A DNA stretch of 64,000 nucleotides. Origin: Mesorhizobium sp. WSM4904. GTDB lineage: Bacteria; Pseudomonadota; Alphaproteobacteria; Rhizobiales; Rhizobiaceae. The notes under the pieces were generated by a model. The model did no database searches. It was not told the DNA's origin and saw only the letters and a list, made by a program, of their open reading frames with translations. Shown here one piece after another: positions 45,901-54,103 of this stretch. The stretch is from the NCBI RefSeq assembly GCF_029674545.1, contig NZ_CP121354.1, forward strand, positions 3,543,001-3,607,000, read 5' to 3'. The position numbers and the translations under genes are program-made. How positions within the stretch are numbered: the stretch's first letter is position 1; each line of letters opens with the position of its first letter.

Positions 45901-46715
45901 GGAGCGTTGACGCTGTCGGCGTCGCGTTCCGTCACACCCCCCTCTGTCCTGCCGGACATCTCCCCCGCAAGGGGGGAGATTGAGCTGTCGTCGACGATTT
46001 CGCCAATCGCAGATGCTGCCAAAGATTCTGTTGTTGAGTTAGCAGAAGAGGCGCCGGGGCTGGTGACGGCTGATCTCCCCCCTTGCGGGGGAGATGTCCG
46101 GCAGGACAGAGGGGGGTGCGAAGGAACGCCGACATCAATGAACTCAGGCTTCTCCACAACCCCCAATCCAGCTCGATAATACCCCGCCTTCGGCACCTTA
46201 ACCGGCTCGGTCACCACCGCATCCGACCCAGCCAGTCGGGCCAATCTCCGCACCAACACAGCCATATTGGTCGGGCCGCCTTCGCGGAAATAGCCGAGTA
46301 AGGCGTCGAGCTCGGCGCGCGGCAGCGTCGAGCCTTCGATCAGGCGCTGATCCTTGTCATGGCTTTCGCCCGGCAGCAGCGCCAGCTTGATGTTTCGTTC
46401 GCGTGCGACCGCCGCAAGCTGGTCGCAGCCGTAGCGCCACCAGTCGTAACCGCCGAGAATGCGGACCAGGACGATCTTGGCATGGCGGGCGACGCTGTCG
46501 ATCCAGAGATCGACCGACATCGGGTGGCGCAGGTCGCGAAGGGCAGCAAGCCGCATCGAGGGCAGTCTTTCAGCGTCCGCCTTCCAGGCGGCGGCGAGGC
46601 CGGCAAGGTCGCTGTCGGTGAAGGACAGCGCCACGACATCCGCAGGCGTCTGCCTGAGGTCGATCGGCTCGGCGAGATCGTCGAGCGAGGCGGATGTCGT
46701 GGTGAGGATATGCAT
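42951..46715 (-). CDS. cobN: Cobaltochelatase subunit CobN, with two in-frame palindromic insertions
   Basis: Large subunit (1254 residues) of the ATP-dependent cobalt chelatase CobNST, which inserts cobalt into hydrogenobyrinic acid a,c-diamide. Recognisable CobN/BchH segments include ILGGYDWWRYGCDQL, VQVIVATTRREIWEKNQRGL-like text (FQVIVATTRREIWEKNQ), LIPDYPSAPGRTGYAVGLD, IVHVGAHGTLEWLPGKTVAL, WGSASLRTGGEEIAQGLALMG and TFGTSPGTYGAG-like IFGTSPGTYGAGVEELL. Residues about 200-260 and 547-600 are encoded by palindromic repeats. cobS and cobT-type chelatase subunits are not in the window. Confidence 0.93.
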   Translation of the reverse strand: MHILTTTSASLDDLAEPIDLRQTPADVVALSFTDSDLAGLAAAWKADAERLPSMRLAALRDLRHPMSVDLWIDSVARHAKIVLVRILGGYDWWRYGCDQLAAVARERNIKLALLPGESHDKDQRLIEGSTLPRAELDALLGYFREGGPTNMAVLVRRLARLAGSDAVVTEPVKVPKAGYYRAGLGVVEKPEFIDVGVPSHPPLSCRTSPPQGGRSAVTSPGASSANSTTESLAASAIGEIVDDSSISPLAGEMSGRTEGGVTERDADSVNAPVVPILFYRSMLLAADVAPIDALAEALRLQGMTPAPIFVSSLKDPASLAFVETAFTSLNPAAIITATAFASGAEPGAETLFDRAGVPVFQVIVATTRREIWEKNQRGLAPADLAMHVVLPELDGRILAGAIAFKGEVETDPALAFRAFANRPEADRVAQVAKRVAAFVRLRQTERAERKLVILIPDYPSAPGRTGYAVGLDVPSSVLAMLHDLKEQGYAVDGIPQSPRALLDALEVGGHGVSLEEYLAFSVELPEPARDTLEAAWGKANDEDHVNAPPSVLPDISLTRGEIELSPALSPITNVARGKPASELLISPGVGEMSGRTEGGATERRALQAGTSPGFPFRAATFGNVTVALAPDRGRSADRRADYHDPTLPPRHELIAFGLWLQKSLGVHAIVHVGAHGTLEWLPGKTVALSDTCFPEIVTGSLPVVYPFIVSNPGEAAQAKRRISAVTLGHLPPPLTGAGLDEAQQRLERLVDEYAQADGLDRRRRDRLAKLIVETAQKSGLAAEAGVAGTDAPDEALRRIDAWLCDLKDFAVKDGLHVYGRAPQDEADPLRQQSAAAEKAALLAALDGRHVRAGPAGAPARGRSDVLPTGRNLFTSDPRTMPTPTAYDLGQAAAEEVVRSYMQSHGDWPRSLVIDLWGSASLRTGGEEIAQGLALMGCRPQWDAATGRVTGIEVLPPATLGRPRVDVTWRISGLFRDMFPTQIALIDAAANAVASRDEDDTENPLAATTRARGKVGPRIFGTSPGTYGAGVEELLSRGEWGAREEIGRAYLEATSHAYGGADGEAVAAPGAFEGRIAEADLLVHTGDDPGRDILEGSADVAFIGGFSAALAALGRNADVIVLDTTDPKKPKPRSVSEAVSRVVRARAINPRFIAGQMRHGPRGASEFAETVDRLVGFAETTHAISGALIEAVHDAYVGNPDVRAFLLRENPAAAKVIAERFLSARRRGLWHPLRNSIDDDLAALIAKAQASEVAA
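44917..45077. repeat. In-frame palindromic element, copy B (in cobN)
   Basis: 161 bp, same terminal inverted repeats as copy A (GCGCCCCCCTCTGTCCTGCC and its complement). The coding strand reads PPSVLPDIS at the first arm and GEMSGRTEGG at the last, as in copy A. Length modulo three is also the same as copy A. Confidence 0.9.
45934..46119. repeat. In-frame palindromic element, copy C (in cobN)
   Basis: 186 bp with the same arms apart from changes in the outermost bases. Here the first arm is read in a different frame (PPLSCRTSPPQGG) while the last arm still reads GEMSGRTEGG, in line with its different length modulo three. No stop codon arises. Confidence 0.9.
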
Positions 46716-46746
46716 CGCTTTTCGTGTTGGGCTTTTCGTGCTTGCC

Positions 46747-47784
46747 TCAGCCGGCGAGGATACGCTCGACCGCTGGGCGATTCAGCCCCTTGAGGCCGAT
46801 GACGACGAGCCGCGAGCGGCGATCGTCCGCAGCCGTCCAGGCGCGGTCGTAATAGTGATTGACGCGCGGGCCGACGGCCTGCAGCAGCAGCCGCATCGGC
46901 TTGCCGCCGACCTCGACGAAGCCTTTCACGCGCAGCACGTTTTCCTGCTCGGCGGCGAGGGCGACGCGTTTTGCCAGCTCGTCCGGATGCGAGATCGACG
47001 GGATATCAATGACGAAGGAGTCGAAATCGTCATGCTCGTGGTCGAGCTCGTCGTCGTGATGCGTCTTGCGGTTCTCGATGTCGTCCTCGACGGCAAGGCC
47101 GAGGCCGAGCAGGACCGACGGATCGACCTTGCCGTGCGTCGTCGGCACCACCTTCACGGCACGCGCCACATGCTCGCCGATGACGGCGTTGGCGCGCTCC
47201 GAGCCCGCCGCGTCCATCAGGTCGCTCTTCGACAGGATGATCAGGTCGGCGCAGGCGATCTGGTCCTCGAACACCTCCTCGACCGGATCGTCATGATCGA
47301 GGGAATCGTCGGCGGCGCGCTGCGCCTGGAGCGCGTCCATGTCGGAGGCGACGCGGCCACCGGCCAACGCCGGGCCGTCGACCACGGCAATGACGCCGTC
47401 GACGGTGACGCGGCTCTTGACCGTCGGCCACTGAAAGGCCTGAACCAGCGGCTTCGGCAGCGCCAGGCCGGAGGTTTCGATCAGGATGTGGTCGACCTTC
47501 GGCGAGCGCGACAGGATCTGGTCGAGCGCCGGCACGAAATCGTCCGCCACGGTGCAGCAGATGCAGCCATTGGCGAGCTCGACGATGTTCTCCTCCGGGC
47601 AGGTGTCGATGCCGCAGCCCTTCAGGATCTCGCCGTCGATGCCGACTTCGCCGAACTCGTTGACGATGATCGCCAGCCGCTTGCCCTTGGCGTTTTCGAG
47701 CAGGTTGCGGATCAGCGTCGTCTTGCCGGCGCCGAGGAAGCCGGTGACGACGGTGCACGGAACACGGGAAACGGAAGCGTTCAT
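46747..47784 (-). CDS. cobW: CobW-family GTP-dependent metallochaperone
   Basis: COG0523 GTPase, 345 residues, thought to deliver cobalt for cobalamin synthesis. Walker A GFLGAGKTTLIRNLL at about residues 15-29; NEFGEVGIDGEIL; the metal-binding motif GCICCTV at about residue 73; the G3/G4 motifs ETSGLALPKPL and LSKSDLMD. A His/Asp/Glu-rich loop (HHDDELDHEHDD) is near residue 240 and could hold metal. It lies between DUF1636 and cobN in the riboswitch-controlled operon, which supports a cobalt role over zinc. Confidence 0.93.
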   Translation of the reverse strand: MNASVSRVPCTVVTGFLGAGKTTLIRNLLENAKGKRLAIIVNEFGEVGIDGEILKGCGIDTCPEENIVELANGCICCTVADDFVPALDQILSRSPKVDHILIETSGLALPKPLVQAFQWPTVKSRVTVDGVIAVVDGPALAGGRVASDMDALQAQRAADDSLDHDDPVEEVFEDQIACADLIILSKSDLMDAAGSERANAVIGEHVARAVKVVPTTHGKVDPSVLLGLGLAVEDDIENRKTHHDDELDHEHDDFDSFVIDIPSISHPDELAKRVALAAEQENVLRVKGFVEVGGKPMRLLLQAVGPRVNHYYDRAWTAADDRRSRLVVIGLKGLNRPAVERILAG

Positions 47785-47786
47785 GG

Positions 47787-48212
47787 TCAGTCCTTCAGGA
47801 GATCGAGAGGCGGGATACGAGCAACCAGGCCGCGTTTGAGGGAATCAGGCCGGCCGCGCCACGGGATGAGGCCATCGGTCGACGTGGCGAAGAGCTTCGC
47901 GCCGGCGACGAGGTCGGCGCCGCTGGTCGTTTCCAGGTCGCCGAAGACATAGCTCCAGCAGCCGTCGCGCAAAAGCGCGGCGCTCAGGCGGCGCTTGCAA
48001 TTGCCGAGGCATTCGACAGTGCGGATGCGGATATCCTGGCCCGACGCTGCGCTGCGCGTGTCCTCGGCCAGCAGGGCGCCGGCGCGCGGATGCGCGTCCG
48101 AACCGCTCTCGCCGCGGCAGGACGAGCAGACGATGACGGTCACGCCGGCCAACGCGTCGGACTCGGACGAAATGTCCGCACTGCTTGCCGGGAAACTGCC
48201 GTTGCGATCCAA
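47787..48212 (-). CDS. DUF1636 protein (thioredoxin-like ferredoxin), first gene of the cob operon
   Basis: 141 residues starting at a TTG with AAGGAG seven bases before it. Cysteines in VIVCSSCRG and VECLGNCKRRLSAAL resemble the ligands of thioredoxin-like [2Fe-2S] ferredoxins, the fold assigned to DUF1636. Other family features are GCWSYVFGDLE and the C-terminal IPWRGRPDSLKRGLVARIPP. Members are nearly always next to cobW/cobN, which suggests electron transfer or metal handling for cobalamin, but no activity has been shown as far as I know. Translation starts just after the riboswitch. Confidence 0.82.
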   Translation of the reverse strand: MDRNGSFPASSADISSESDALAGVTVIVCSSCRGESGSDAHPRAGALLAEDTRSAASGQDIRIRTVECLGNCKRRLSAALLRDGCWSYVFGDLETTSGADLVAGAKLFATSTDGLIPWRGRPDSLKRGLVARIPPLDLLKD

Positions 48213-48225
48213 AACCAGGCTCCTT

Positions 48226-48245
48226 GCCCGGAAAACCCGCCGGGC
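48226..48245 (-). promoter_or_regulatory. Hairpin between riboswitch and cob ribosome-binding site
   Basis: Stem GCCCGG / CCGGGC with an eight-base loop, directly upstream of the AAGGAG at 48220-48225 that serves the TTG start at 48212. There is no T-run, so it is more likely to affect translation than to end transcription. Confidence 0.5.
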
Positions 48246-48264
48246 GTTCGGATACTTAAAGTCT

Positions 48265-48447
48265 CAGACGGCAGGTCTCCTGGCTCGCGGGTCATCGCCT
48301 TCTCGTGCCGCCTTCCCGGGGACATCCCAGTGGTTTTCGGCTGAGGCTCGTCGCTCACAGTTGCGGGGACAGCCGCGGATTTGGAATTTTTCAACTCCGC
48401 ACCGCATTCCCTCTTGGCTCCTCCCTTTGCCGGGAGGAGACCGTCTG
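48265..48447 (-). promoter_or_regulatory. Cobalamin (B12) riboswitch
   Basis: On the minus strand the conserved B12 box AGCCAGGAGACCTGCCG is at 48269-48285, preceded by GATGACCCGCG. The core GGCTGTCCCCGCAACTGTGA and the GAATGCGGTG segment upstream complete the aptamer. The closing stem P1 pairs CAGACGG (48441-48447) with CCGTCTG (48265-48271). It lies 53 bases upstream of the first cob gene and should lower expression of DUF1636-cobW-cobN-cobG-cobH-cobI-cobJ when adenosylcobalamin is plentiful. Confidence 0.96.
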
Positions 48448-48454
48448 GGTCAGG

Positions 48455-48483
48455 ATTTAGGCTTACGACTATGCGCCTGTCAA
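48455..48483 (-). promoter_or_regulatory. Promoter of the cobalamin riboswitch/operon
   Basis: Consensus -35 TTGACA (48478-48483), a 17-base spacer and -10 CTAAAT (48455-48460), which is close to the alphaproteobacterial CTATAT. The expected start, seven or eight bases on, falls at about 48447, the first base pair of riboswitch stem P1. Confidence 0.7.
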
Positions 48484-48490
48484 CGCGCGG

Positions 48491-49690
48491 CTACGACACC
48501 CGGATGTCGGCCAGCGCCGGTCCAAGGTCGCCGGCTGGCGTCACCTCGATCGCCTCCAGGCCGAGCCAGGATTGCATCTGCTTCAGCTCTTCGAGCAATT
48601 GGGCAGCCGTTTCGGGCGGAGCGCCGGCTTCAGCATAGGCGGCGTGGACGCGCAGCACGCTGGCCGGGCGATCGGCCCGCAAGTCGACACGCGCGACGAT
48701 CCGGTCGCCGAGCAGGAAGGGCAGCACGTAATAGCCGTATTGGCGCTTTTCGGCCGGCGTGTAGATCTCGATGCGGTAGCGGAAGTCGAAGAGCTTTTCC
48801 GTCCGCGTGCGCTCGAAGACGACGGGGTCGAACGGGGCGAGCAGCGCGCGCGCCTCGACCCTGCGCGGGAGGCGGGCGTCCTTGTGGAGATAGGCGATCT
48901 TGTCCCAGCCTTCGACCCGCACCGGCAGCAACTCGCCGGCCTCGACCAATTCCTCGATCCTGTCTTTGGTGTCGCCGGGTGCCAGACGAAAGTAGTCGCG
49001 CAGGTCGCCATAGGTGGCGATGCCATGGGCGCGGGCGGAAATGCGCAGCAATTCGCGATGCGCGTCCTCGACCGAGGGTACAGGCAGGTCGAGCACGGCC
49101 TGCGGCAAAACGCGCGCGGGCAGGTCGTAGTAGCGCTCGAAGCCGCGCCGGTAAGCGGTGGTGATGCGTCCGGCCCAGAACAGCCATTCGAAGGCGTGCT
49201 TGGCCTCGCTCCAGCCCCACCAGCCGCCATTGCCCTTGTGGCCCTCGATGTCGGAGGCGGCGATCGGCCCGCGTTCTGCGACTTCTTTATAGATCTCGTC
49301 GATCATCGTCTTGCGCTCACGACCCCATTTGGCGAGGCCGAGATACATTTCCTCGCCGCGTTCGGCGCGCTGCATGCGCCAGCGCAGGAGCGGATAGGTC
49401 TCGACCGGCAGGAACGACGCCTCGTGCGCCCAATATTCGAAGATGGCGCGCTTGCGGGTCACGGCTGCATTGTCCAGCAGCGCAAGCGGGTAGGGGCCGA
49501 GGCGCGAATAGAGCGGCATGTAATGGGCGCGCACCACCGCGCTGACGGAATCGATCTGCAGCAGGCCGGTCCGGGAGAGCACGCGGGCGAGGTGCCGGCG
49601 GTTGGGCTCGCCGCCCGGACGAGGGTCCGTAAAACCCTGCGCGCCGAGCGCGATGCGCCTTGCCATGCGAAGAGAGATTTTTTCCTTCAT
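48491..49690 (-). CDS. YcaQ-family winged-helix DNA glycosylase-like protein
   Basis: 399 residues of the HTH_42/YcaQ family. E. coli YcaQ unhooks DNA interstrand crosslinks; its catalytic Gln-x-Asp motif is here as LLQIDSV. Other family signatures: HYMPLYSRLGPY, EYWAHEASFLPVETYPLLRW, GWWGWSEAKHAFEWLFWAGRI, LLAPFDPVVFERTRTEKLFDF and KRQYGYYVLPFLLGDRIVARVDL. It is a single gene; its stop lies eight bases before the -35 box of the cob promoter. There is no link in function with cobalamin. Confidence 0.88.
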   Translation of the reverse strand: MKEKISLRMARRIALGAQGFTDPRPGGEPNRRHLARVLSRTGLLQIDSVSAVVRAHYMPLYSRLGPYPLALLDNAAVTRKRAIFEYWAHEASFLPVETYPLLRWRMQRAERGEEMYLGLAKWGRERKTMIDEIYKEVAERGPIAASDIEGHKGNGGWWGWSEAKHAFEWLFWAGRITTAYRRGFERYYDLPARVLPQAVLDLPVPSVEDAHRELLRISARAHGIATYGDLRDYFRLAPGDTKDRIEELVEAGELLPVRVEGWDKIAYLHKDARLPRRVEARALLAPFDPVVFERTRTEKLFDFRYRIEIYTPAEKRQYGYYVLPFLLGDRIVARVDLRADRPASVLRVHAAYAEAGAPPETAAQLLEELKQMQSWLGLEAIEVTPAGDLGPALADIRVS

Positions 49691-50025
49691 CAGGTGCCTT
49701 TGCCTCGATCCGTTTACCTGATTTCCAGCCGGTGATTCCAGCCATGCTAGCAGGCAAATGGCGGGAGATATGTCAGGAGAGAAAAGTGGAGTAAAAAGTG
49801 AAGGAAATCAAACAGGAGCGGATCGGACCAGTTTCTTCCGATATGGCGTCCAGCGCCGGATTTTGAACAAGGTTTGACTTGCGTCGCCGAAACCGCTGCG
49901 CTAACCCTCGCCGCGTTGCAGCATGGGCCCCTTTAAAACGGTTCAGCGGTTAAACTGTCACGCTTCCGCATTAGAGTCCGTTGCTGTAATCAAAGTGAAC
50001 TGGCCCGCCAAAGGAAAGTCGCCGC
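49691..50025. other. Intergenic region upstream of the nuo operon
   Basis: About 335 bases. I see no gene, repeat or clear hairpin. TTGACT at 49874-49879 could be a -35 box but no good -10 stands at 16-18 bases. The nuo promoter must be in this region since ycaQ points away. The nuoA ribosome-binding site AAAGGAAAG lies at about 50009-50017. Confidence 0.5.
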
Positions 50026-50391
50026 ATGAGCGCACTCCTAAGTTCGTATCTGCCCATCGTCCTCTTCATCGCAGTGGCGATGGTCGTCGGTCTCGCGCTG
50101 ATCATCGCGCCGTTCTTGGTGGCCTACCGCAATCCCGACCCGGAAAAGCTTTCCGCCTATGAATGCGGGTTCAACTCCTTCGACGACGCCCGCATGAAAT
50201 TCGACATCCGCTTCTACCTAGTGTCGATCCTGTTCATCATCTTCGATCTCGAGGTCGCCTTCCTGTTCCCATGGGCGGTGTCCTTCTCGAAGGTCGGCAT
50301 GCTCGGCTTCTGGTCGATGATGGTGTTCCTGGCGGTGCTGACCATCGGCTTTGCCTATGAATGGAAAAAAGGAGCGCTGGAATGGGATTGA
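50026..50391 (+). CDS. nuoA: NADH-quinone oxidoreductase subunit A
   Basis: Membrane subunit of complex I (ND3 homologue), 121 residues and three helices: [23 protein letters not shown], a central one around [17 protein letters not shown], and [20 protein letters not shown]. The loop with [21 protein letters not shown] holds the conserved Cys and the FD motif that changes with the active/deactive state in mitochondria. First gene of the operon; its 3' end overlaps nuoB by ten bases. Confidence 0.97.
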   Translation: MSALLSSYLPIVLFIAVAMVVGLALIIAPFLVAYRNPDPEKLSAYECGFNSFDDARMKFDIRFYLVSILFIIFDLEVAFLFPWAVSFSKVGMLGFWSMMVFLAVLTIGFAYEWKKGALEWD

Positions 50392-50963
50392 ACGACAGTT
50401 CAGGCACCCTCGTCGCGCCGAAGCCCAAGGGCATCATCGACCCCAACACCGGCAGGCCGGTGGGGGAGGACGATCCCTTCTTCCTGGAAATCAACAATGA
50501 GCTGGCCGACAAGGGCTTCCTCGTCACTTCGACCGAAGCGCTGATCACCTGGGCGCGCAGCGGCTCGCTGATGTTCATGACCTTCGGCCTCGCCTGCTGC
50601 GCGGTCGAGATGATCCACACCTCGATGCCGCGCTACGACAGCGAGCGCTTCGGCGTCGCGCCGCGCGCGTCTCCGCGCCAGTCCGACATCATGATCGTGG
50701 CCGGCACGCTGACCAACAAGATGGCGCCGGCGCTGCGCAAGGTCTACGACCAGATGCCGGAGCCGCGCTACGTCATCTCGATGGGCTCTTGCGCCAATGG
50801 CGGCGGTTACTACCATTATTCCTATTCGGTGGTGCGCGGCTGCGACCGCATCGTGCCGGTCGACATCTATGTCCCCGGCTGCCCGCCGAGCGCGGAAGCG
50901 CTGCTCTACGGCATTCTTCTGTTGCAGAAGAAGATCCGCCGCACCGGCACGATCGAACGGTGA
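50382..50963 (+). CDS. nuoB: NADH-quinone oxidoreductase subunit B
   Basis: Peripheral-arm subunit (PSST homologue), 193 residues from the ATG at 50382, preceded by AAAGGAG. It carries cluster N2, the last one before quinone: CCAVEM, then [20 protein letters not shown] and [15 protein letters not shown] provide the four cysteines. [19 protein letters not shown] text ([15 protein letters not shown]) is near the quinone site. An upstream in-frame ATG at 50361 lies in nuoA and is not used. Confidence 0.97.
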   Translation: MGLNDSSGTLVAPKPKGIIDPNTGRPVGEDDPFFLEINNELADKGFLVTSTEALITWARSGSLMFMTFGLACCAVEMIHTSMPRYDSERFGVAPRASPRQSDIMIVAGTLTNKMAPALRKVYDQMPEPRYVISMGSCANGGGYYHYSYSVVRGCDRIVPVDIYVPGCPPSAEALLYGILLLQKKIRRTGTIER

Positions 50964-50967
50964 ACCA

Positions 50968-51573
50968 ATGGCCTTGGCGTTGAACGAACTCTCCACCTAT
51001 CTCGGCGAGAAGCTCTCCGGCCGTATCGGCGAAGCCGTGCTTGCCTATGGCGAGCTGACGGTTTCCGTCGAGCCGGGCAATCTGATCGAGGTGGCGACCT
51101 TCCTGCGCGACGATCCGCGCTGCCAGTTCATCTCGATCATCGACATCTGCGGGGCCGACTACCCGTCGCGGGCCAAGCGCTTCGACGTCGTCTACCACTT
51201 ATTGTCGCCCAAGCAGAATGGGCGCATCCGCCTCAAGGTCCAGGCCGACGAAGAGACGCTGGTGCCGTCGCTGACCTCAGTCTACCCCGGCGCCGACTGG
51301 TACGAGCGCGAGACCTACGATCTCTACGGCGTGCTGTTCTCCGGCCATCCGGACCTGCGGCGCATCCTCACCGACTACGGCTTTGACGGCCATCCGCTGC
51401 GCAAGGATTTTCCGCTGACCGGCTTCGTCGAGGTGCGTTACGACGACGAGGCGAAGCGCGTGATCTACGAGCCGGTCGAGCTCAAGCAGGAATTCCGCAA
51501 TTTCGATTTTCTTTCTCCCTGGGAAGGGACGGACTACGTCCTGCCGGGGGATGAAAAAGCCAAGACGAATTGA
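50968..51573 (+). CDS. nuoC: NADH-quinone oxidoreductase subunit C
   Basis: 30-kDa-type peripheral subunit, 201 residues from the ATG at 50968, four bases after nuoB. Signature segments: [39 protein letters not shown] and [34 protein letters not shown]. It has no fusion to nuoD, unlike the gammaproteobacterial NuoCD. Confidence 0.97.
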   Translation: MALALNELSTYLGEKLSGRIGEAVLAYGELTVSVEPGNLIEVATFLRDDPRCQFISIIDICGADYPSRAKRFDVVYHLLSPKQNGRIRLKVQADEETLVPSLTSVYPGADWYERETYDLYGVLFSGHPDLRRILTDYGFDGHPLRKDFPLTGFVEVRYDDEAKRVIYEPVELKQEFRNFDFLSPWEGTDYVLPGDEKAKTN

Positions 51574-51582
51574 GGCGCCAGA

Positions 51583-52773
51583 ATGGCTGAGACCTCCGTC
51601 CGCAATTTCAACATTAACTTTGGGCCTCAACACCCTGCAGCGCACGGTGTTTTGCGGTTGGTTCTTGAGCTCGACGGCGAGGTTGTCGACCGCGTCGATC
51701 CGCATATCGGCCTGCTCCATCGCGGCACCGAGAAGCTGATCGAGGCCAAGACCTACCTGCAGGCCGTGCCCTACCTCGACCGGCTCGACTATTGCGCGCC
51801 GATGAACCAGGAGCATGCCTTCGCTTTGGCCGCCGAGCGGCTGCTCGGTATCGAGGTGCCGAAGCGCGGCCAGCTGATCCGCGTGCTCTATTCCGAAATG
51901 GGCCGCATCATGTCGCACATCCTCAATGTGACGACGCAGGCGATGGACGTCGGAGCGCTCACCCCGCCGCTATGGGGCTTCGTCGAACGCGAAAAGCTGA
52001 TGGTGTTCTACGAGCGCGCCTCCGGCTCGCGCATGCATGCGGCCTATTTCCGGCCGGGCGGCGTGCACCAGGACCTGCCGCAGAAGCTGATCGAGGATAT
52101 CGGCAAGTGGATCGACCCGTTCCTGAAGTCGATCGACGACCTCGACGCGCTGCTCACGCCCAACCGCATCTTCAAGCAGCGCAATGTCGATATCGGCACG
52201 GTGTCGCTGGCCGACGCCTGGGCCTGGGGTTTTTCCGGCGTGATGGTGCGCGGCTCGGGCGCTGCCTGGGACCTGCGCAAGGCGCAGCCCTATGAATGCT
52301 ATTCCGAGATGGATTTCGACATCCCGGTCGGCAAGAACGGCGACTGCTTCGACCGCTATCTCGTGCGCATGGAAGAGATGCGCCAGTCGGCGAAGATCAT
52401 GCGCCAGTGCGTCGACCTGCTGCTCGGCAAGGAAAGCGCCGGTCCGGTCTCGAACCTCGACGGCAAGGTGGTGCCGCCGAAGCGCGCGGCGATGAAGCGC
52501 TCGATGGAAGCGCTGATCCATCACTTCAAGCTCTATACCGAGGGCTACCGCGTGCCGGCAGGCGAGGTCTATGCTGCCGTCGAGGCGCCGAAAGGCGAGT
52601 TCGGCGTCTATCTCGTCTCCGACGGCACCAACAAGCCCTATCGCTGCAAGCTGCGGGCGCCAGGCTTCGCGCATCTGCAGGCCATGGATTTCCTGTGCCG
52701 CGGCCACATGCTGGCCGACGTCACCGCCGTGCTTGGCTCCCTCGACATCGTGTTTGGTGAGGTCGATCGCTAA
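51583..52773 (+). CDS. nuoD: NADH-quinone oxidoreductase subunit D
   Basis: 49-kDa subunit, 396 residues, which forms the quinone-binding pocket with Nuo[22 protein letters not shown] holds the conserved His; [29 protein letters not shown] and the C-terminal [21 protein letters not shown] with [13 protein letters not shown] are standard. The stop TAA is directly followed by the ATG of nuoE. Confidence 0.97.
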   Translation: MAETSVRNFNINFGPQHPAAHGVLRLVLELDGEVVDRVDPHIGLLHRGTEKLIEAKTYLQAVPYLDRLDYCAPMNQEHAFALAAERLLGIEVPKRGQLIRVLYSEMGRIMSHILNVTTQAMDVGALTPPLWGFVEREKLMVFYERASGSRMHAAYFRPGGVHQDLPQKLIEDIGKWIDPFLKSIDDLDALLTPNRIFKQRNVDIGTVSLADAWAWGFSGVMVRGSGAAWDLRKAQPYECYSEMDFDIPVGKNGDCFDRYLVRMEEMRQSAKIMRQCVDLLLGKESAGPVSNLDGKVVPPKRAAMKRSMEALIHHFKLYTEGYRVPAGEVYAAVEAPKGEFGVYLVSDGTNKPYRCKLRAPGFAHLQAMDFLCRGHMLADVTAVLGSLDIVFGEVDR

Positions 52774-54093
52774 ATGTCAGTCCGCCGTCTCGCAGAAGCC
52801 AGCGTCCAGCCAGCGTCCTTCACCTTCAACAAGGAGAATGCGGCGGCGGCCAAGCAGTGGATCGCCAAATATCCCAAGGGACGCGAGCAATCGGCCATCA
52901 TCCCCTTGCTGATGCTGGCGCAGGAACAGGAAGGCTGGGTCACCAAGGCGGCGATCGAGACGATCTGCGACATGCTCGGCATGCCGCGCATCCGCGGCCT
53001 CGAGGTCGCGACCTTCTACACGCAGTACCAGCTCAATCCGGTCGGCACCCGCGCCCATATCCAGGTCTGCGGCACCACGCCCTGCATGCTGCGCGGCTCG
53101 GAAGCGCTGATGGATGTCTGCCGGTCGAAGATCCATCACGATCAGTTCCACACCAACGAAAAGGGCACACTGTCGTGGGAGGAGGTCGAATGCCTCGGCG
53201 CCTGTGTCAACGCGCCGATGGTCATGATCTTCAAGGATACGTTCGAGGACCTGACGCCGGAACGCCTCGCCGAGATCATCGATCTCTATGAAGCGGGCAA
53301 GGGCGCCGAAGTTAAGCCGGGTCCTCAGAATGGCCGCAACGGCTCAGAACCGGCGTCCGGGCTGACGACGCTGAAGAGCGAGAAGGCGATCCTGAAGTCG
53401 ACCCGCGACAAGGAAGCCAAGGCAGCGGCGAAGGCGGCCAAGGAGGCTGCGGCCTCGGCGCCGGCTGCCGCGCCGGCCGCCGTCGTCTCGCAGGAGCCTG
53501 CCGCGCCATCGGCTCCGGTCGGACCTTCGAAAACCAGCAAGCCGAAGACGGATGCGCCCGAAACAAGCCCGGCATTGACGACGCCGTCGCCGGTCAAGGT
53601 TTCGCCGGCCACCGAAAAGGCGGCCAGCGTCAGGGCGCCGCGTCACTCCGCGGCAAACGCCAACCAGGCTTCTCCGGAAGTCGAAGGGGTTTCGAAGCCG
53701 CGCAGCGGGCCGATCACAAAGGCCGAGCCGGCCGCGGCGTTCAAATCGCCGGAAACCAAGCAGCCCGCCGCCAAGGCAGATGCCAGCTCAAAGACGGGCA
53801 AGCCCTCGCTTGAGGACAAGAACCGCCCGGCCGGCATCGAGCGGCCGGCAGCGGTCGACGATCTGAAGCTGATTTCCGGCGTCGGTCCGAAGATCGAGGG
53901 CACCTTGCATTCGCTCGGCATCTACACTTTCGCGCAGGTTGCCTCGTGGAAGAAGGCCGAGCGCGAATGGGTCGACGGCTATCTCAATTTCCGCGGCCGC
54001 ATCGAGCGCGACGACTGGGTGAAGCAGGCCAAGGCGCTCGCCAAGGGCGGCGTCGCCGAATACATCCGCGTCTTCGGCAAGAAGCCGGTCTGA
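52774..54093 (+). CDS. nuoE: NADH-quinone oxidoreductase subunit E with C-terminal helix-hairpin-helix extension
   Basis: 24-kDa subunit with the [2Fe-2S] cluster N1a: [14 protein letters not shown] and [13 protein letters not shown] give the four cysteines (residues about 104-150). The normal protein ends near residue 190; this one has 439. An Ala/Pro/Lys-rich linker of about 170 residues is followed by a helix-hairpin-helix module (about 360-439: [47 protein letters not shown]). The module is repeated in a separate gene after nuoF. Long NuoE forms of this kind are known in Rhizobiales. Confidence 0.95.
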   Translation: MSVRRLAEASVQPASFTFNKENAAAAKQWIAKYPKGREQSAIIPLLMLAQEQEGWVTKAAIETICDMLGMPRIRGLEVATFYTQYQLNPVGTRAHIQVCGTTPCMLRGSEALMDVCRSKIHHDQFHTNEKGTLSWEEVECLGACVNAPMVMIFKDTFEDLTPERLAEIIDLYEAGKGAEVKPGPQNGRNGSEPASGLTTLKSEKAILKSTRDKEAKAAAKAAKEAAASAPAAAPAAVVSQEPAAPSAPVGPSKTSKPKTDAPETSPALTTPSPVKVSPATEKAASVRAPRHSAANANQASPEVEGVSKPRSGPITKAEPAAAFKSPETKQPAAKADASSKTGKPSLEDKNRPAGIERPAAVDDLKLISGVGPKIEGTLHSLGIYTFAQVASWKKAEREWVDGYLNFRGRIERDDWVKQAKALAKGGVAEYIRVFGKKPV

Positions 54094-54103
54094 GGGACGA
54101 GAA

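Noticed and set aside
42107..46119. CRISPR array as explanation for the repeated arms in cobG and cobN
   Set aside because: Only three copies, hundreds to thousands of bases apart, with inverted rather than direct arms and inside open reading frames.
49874..49902. Sigma-70 promoter for nuoA
   Set aside because: TTGACT is a fair -35 but the sequence at 16-18 bases (such as TGCGCT) is not a -10; not strong enough to list.
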